A DNA stretch of 64,000 nucleotides from NCBI GenBank assembly GCA_029204225.1, contig CM055097.1, positions 4,498,697 through 4,562,696 of the forward strand, given 5' to 3'. Source of the stretch: Diphasiastrum complanatum. Taxonomy: Eukaryota; Streptophyta; Lycopodiopsida; Lycopodiales; Lycopodiaceae. The position numbers and the translations under genes are program-made. Shown in pieces: positions 60,263-64,000 of the stretch; position 1 is the stretch's first letter, and every line of letters begins with the position of its first letter. Below the pieces are notes generated by a model. The model did no database searches and had not been told where the DNA came from. It worked only from the letters and a program-made list of their open reading frames with translations.

Positions 60263-61868
60263 CTATTTTCTTTTGAACTATAAACTCTCATTCAAACTTG
60301 GATCTCTAAAACTCGTGTTCTATAGTTTCCCACACTTTCCAAAAGTGTTTATTCAAATGCTTTTAGACTAATATAACTTTGAAAAGTCAAACTCTAAGTC
60401 TAATATGAAAACTGGCCTCAATTGCCAAATATACAAACATGACCAAAATTGCAAAACTAGTTGAAATCTATCATAGGTGCATCAAATAGCATACAAACAT
60501 TTTTCAAATTTGGGTGTAGTTTATTGAACAACTAAAAAATCTATTGTAAATACCATTTTGTGGAGTAATCATAGGAGGAAGCAAGTTGGTTGGCATTTTG
60601 CATATGGGTGAGGGTTCGTTGAGTGGATTTGTAGGAGTTTTTCTTGAAGGATTAAGCTCTTAAATTCGAGTTGATCAAGTGCAATTTGGTAGTGTGAAAC
60701 CTCTCATGCATGTAGGTTCTGGTAGATCTATTCAAAGTCCTCACTTTTTTGGCAGTGGTGCAATGATCTGAATGAAATTGAAATTGAAAATCTTGTTGCA
60801 CTTCTAACTTCAGAAAATAGCTACTCAAGATCTGGCAGTGGCTCCAATAGATACAAAATGTTAGAAGATCTACTAGTCTTGATCCAAATGATGTAATTGA
60901 AAATTCTCGATTGCATTGTAAAAACATTTGTCAAAATTATGTATGTGAACATTGTTACCTCTTTAAAAAGATGATTGTATTTATTTTAGAAATGATTGTC
61001 TCTCTCATATTGGTTAGATAAACAATTTTCTAAGCTTTGCATTTGTAACAATTTTTAAATATTGAAATATCAACATTAAATTGTGTGCAAGCTTTTAAAA
61101 TTATATCAAAATCTTTTAAATTTTGTTTTTTAAATTAAAAAAATTGAAGCTTTTTAAAATCTTAAATTCACCTAATTTAACAATTATTATTCATAATAAC
61201 AAATTGCACTCAATCAATGTTTGTATTTTTTTTTTGACGATTTCAATGTAAAATTTTTGAATTATTTTACATCACTTATTCCAAATTTGAAATATTTGAA
61301 AAACGTAGCATCTTACAATTAATTAATTAATTTTTAAATTTAAGATTCAAAATTTACGTGAATTACCAAAAAAATTGTAAGGGCTTCAAAAAATTGGGTC
61401 CTCCGCCATTTTCCGTTTCAAAAGATTGTGTTCTTGAAATTTATTCAACTCTAAGAGAAACCATGGATGAAGCCATAAGAAAACAAGGTGAAAAGTTGCA
61501 TAATGAAATAATTATATAAAATTTGCACTTAATACCATATTACAAAAACCAATCCACTAGGTCATAAGGATGTTTCATCCACTTTGAACTCAAATATTGT
61601 AGCGGCCTTGGTTCACCTGTCACGCATAGATTCGTTCCCAAGGGAATAGTGTTTCCCTTGCGAAGTTAGCTTGCAAATCCTACTCTAACCACACCTAGAT
61701 TAACCACATCTAACTATCCACCCTACTTTAACCACAAGCATGAGAAGGAAGAATAGATTACAATGGGAGAGGTGCTTACATCCTATCCTCTCTACTCTCT
61801 TAGAAATCATTAACAACATGCAAGTAGAGAGAAGAAGCAAATGGAAAGCAAATACAAAATGCAAAAAC

Positions 61869-61870
<2 letters not shown>
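60263..61870. other. Very AT-rich non-coding stretch
   Basis: 60960-61380 is especially rich in A and T. No supported gene. Confidence 0.45.

Positions 61871-61944
<74 letters not shown>
61871..61944. repeat. (GA)n microsatellite, ~74 bp
   Basis: Uninterrupted GA repeat. Confidence 0.98.
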
Positions 61945-61947
<3 letters not shown>

Positions 61948-62606
61948 AAGCAAGGATGTTCAAATCTCATTTGGGCATAATTTCTCCTCCTCCTATTGAA
62001 CATGGAAATATGGTACAAAGGGTGCCTTTTTATGGATGGGGAAGGCCCTTGCCCCTTTCTCCTATTGTTTAATTACAATGGCAAGGATCCTAATCCAAGC
62101 CTCCTAAACTAACACAAAATGAATCTAATGGTTCTTTAAGAAAGCACAAGGGCAATCACATGATTCATGTGAGTTCTAATTTGGGCCCTTTTAGCTTTTT
62201 TATTAACAACTTGATTTAGGGCCTCTAATGTCATTTAGGCCCCTAGTCACTTATTCCTAATTCTACAAGTTCTACAAAACAAAATTGCGTGCTCATTGGG
62301 TTGGGCTTATACACGCAGGAAGCCAGTGCCCTCGCACTTATTGCTCTACATGTACGATGTACTATGGTGGGGCCCACTTGGTAAGCTCAGCCAGTAGTAC
62401 TTTAGTGGCGGGACCCACTAAGTGCCCAACAGTATCCCCCACCTAAATAGGTGATGGTCCCACGACACATGCTTGTGCTTGTTGTGGAAGAAGGTTGTCG
62501 ACACGTTTATTGCGGATGATGGAGTGCGTCAGGAAAAGCATGGATAAAGATTGTTTACGTAAAACTTGAGGCTTTATTCGATGATGAGGAGCCTATCCTA
62601 AACTCT
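61945..62606. other. Flank of gypsy integrase, possible LTR
   Basis: No ORF. It lies 3' of the minus-strand integrase and so may hold the 3' end of that element. Confidence 0.35.
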
Positions 62607-63404
62607 TCAAGAAGTGTTTGGGAAGGCTGGTGATGACCAATACTTGCGTAACCGGCTATCGTTGATGGGCATAGCAAACGATGTCCCATCCATTGTTTCT
62701 AAAGTCACTGCCCCTTGCGAAAAGATGTCAGTGATGCGATAAGGGCCTTCACCAGTGAACTTCAGCTTTCCTTTGATCGTCTTTGTCTTGTACATGAGGA
62801 CCAAATCTCCTTTTTGAAGATCTTTCTTGTGAAGACGACGATCATGCCAAGCCTTGCGACGTGCTTTCTCTGCAGCAAGAGCATGGACCGCTAACAAGCG
62901 TGTTTCACACAACTTGTGTAGCGCTTCGTGACGAAGGTGGAGCGATCTTGTACCATCCAATCGTTGCACTATGGCAATGCGAAGAGATGGAACGAGAAAT
63001 TCCACCAGTTTGACTGCATCTTGGCCATACACCAGTTGGAATGGAGTTTGTTCGGTGCTGCCTTTGTATGCAGTTTTGAAAGCCCACAAAGCAGCGTGTA
63101 GCTTGTGCTCCCAATCTGATCTGCTTGCTTCCACGCTCTTTGTCAAAATGCCGCACAGAATCTTATTAGAAGATTCGGCTTGGCCATTGCCTCTTGGGTA
63201 GTAAGGCGTGCTGAAATGATGGATCACAAAGAACTCTTCTAATAAGACCTTGATGGTCTCGTTGACAAAGTGAGTTCCCCGATCGTTGACTATCTCCACT
63301 GGGCATTCGAAGCGTACAATGATATTTTCGTGAAGGAACTTCGCGGTGGACCTAGCATCTACTACGCGCACTACTTTGGCTACAATCCACTTCACATTTC
63401 TCAC
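62607..63404 (-). pseudogene. Ty3/gypsy integrase, open but 5'-truncated
   Basis: The uninterrupted frame of 265 codons covers the second half of the integrase core and the C-terminal domain. It shows VEIVNDRGTHFVNE with the second catalytic Asp, TPYYPRGNGQAESSNK with the catalytic Glu, HAALWAFKTAYKGSTEQTPF, the QLVYGQDAV loop, then WHDRRLHKKDLQKGDLVLMY and GEGPYRITDIFSQGAV. The first catalytic Asp, the zinc module and all earlier pol domains are missing, because homology stops near 63404 with unrelated sequence to the right. This is the youngest-looking retroelement piece in the window. Confidence 0.9.
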
Positions 63405-63423
63405 TATTCTAGATTTCCAAATC

Positions 63424-63715
63424 CATGAAACTAGTGTCTAGAAATGGATAACTAATGAAGCTTTATGAAAACTTCAATTTTCAGATCTGATGTTCAGATT
63501 TACAGATCTGAAAATAAGAACTTCAAAATGACAAAAAACAGAACTTCAAAACTTGTTTTATGCACAAAGTTACACTACCATTCCCTTCCTACATTGTCGT
63601 TTTCATGAAACTAGGAGATAGGAAGGTGTAACTAATGAAGTTTGGATGAAAACTTCACTTTTCAGATCTGATTTTCAGATTTACAGATTTGAAAAATAGA
63701 ACTTCAAACAATTTA
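63424..63715. repeat. ~180 bp tandem duplication
   Basis: CATGAAACTAG...TAACTAATGAAG.TT..ATGAAAACTTCA.TTTTCAGATCTGAT.TTCAGATTTACAGAT begins near 63424 and again near 63605, with ~85% identity by eye. No gene from here to the window end. Confidence 0.88.
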
Positions 63716-64000
63716 TTTATGCAAAAAAACACTAGTTTTGATCAAAACACATAGCTAGAATCAATCTTTTTGCAAAAAAAAGTTTGTGTATGTAGAGGAA
63801 GACTTCCTCTAATCATCCCACAAATCTTTTTTCAGAATTTTCAAAAACCCAAAGCCCACTTTAAAACTTCTCTAACATGATAAAAAATTAGCCCCTAAAC
63901 AATTCTATAAGCATCACTACTCTCTTCCAAAGAGAACTAGATTCATTGGGTACTTCAACTACAAGCTTCCTACAACTAGAAAAGCCTATAATCTTCCCCA

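Overview
The window is nuclear DNA of a land plant. Three things show this: GT-AG spliced genes of plant type (a plasma-membrane H+-ATPase of the AHA/PMA family, an N-terminal protein methyltransferase and an LWD/TTG1-type WD40 protein), dense decayed Ty1/copia and Ty3/gypsy retroelements including a chromovirus, and many long (CT)n/(GA)n tracts. I cannot fix the lineage; a large repeat-rich genome such as a fern or other non-model plant would fit. No rRNA or CRISPR was seen and no tRNA was recognised by eye.

Layout. 0-2.8 kb: copia gag relic and a CT tract. 3.5-4.75 kb (minus): exons 1-4 of a plasma-membrane H+-ATPase with one frameshift. 5-7.8 kb: non-coding, with short tandem repeats and a CpG-rich patch. 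7.9-10.5 kb (plus): decayed Ty3/gypsy element. 10.7-13.1 kb: palindromes, a copia RT scrap, an unknown ORF and a chromovirus tail. 16.9-18.0 kb (plus): intact intronless WD40 gene. 18.7-23.4 kb: two copia remnants facing each other in opposite orientation. 23.85-28.82 kb (plus): the 3' part of an H+-ATPase gene, with exon structure kept but catalytically dead. 29-38 kb: duplications, gypsy integrase/chromodomain scraps and a compound mini/microsatellite. 38-44 kb: AT-rich with almost nothing recognisable. 44.2-46.5 kb (minus): intact eight-exon N-terminal methyltransferase gene. 46.6-64 kb: microsatellites, a ~230 bp-period tandem array, copia and gypsy relics, a set of alternating inverted repeats and a ~400 bp foldback.

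Only two genes look functional: the WD40 gene and the methyltransferase. The two H+-ATPase parts are complementary (N-terminal ~139 residues on minus; about residue 250 to the C-terminus on plus) and point away from each other across ~20 kb. That is what an inversion with one breakpoint inside an ancestral gene would leave, followed by decay. I see no evidence for a novel multi-gene system. The most unusual items are this split gene, the ~400 bp foldback at 59.9-60.3 kb, the alternating inverted repeats at 54.6-55.1 kb and the minisatellite whose every unit ends in a CT microsatellite.
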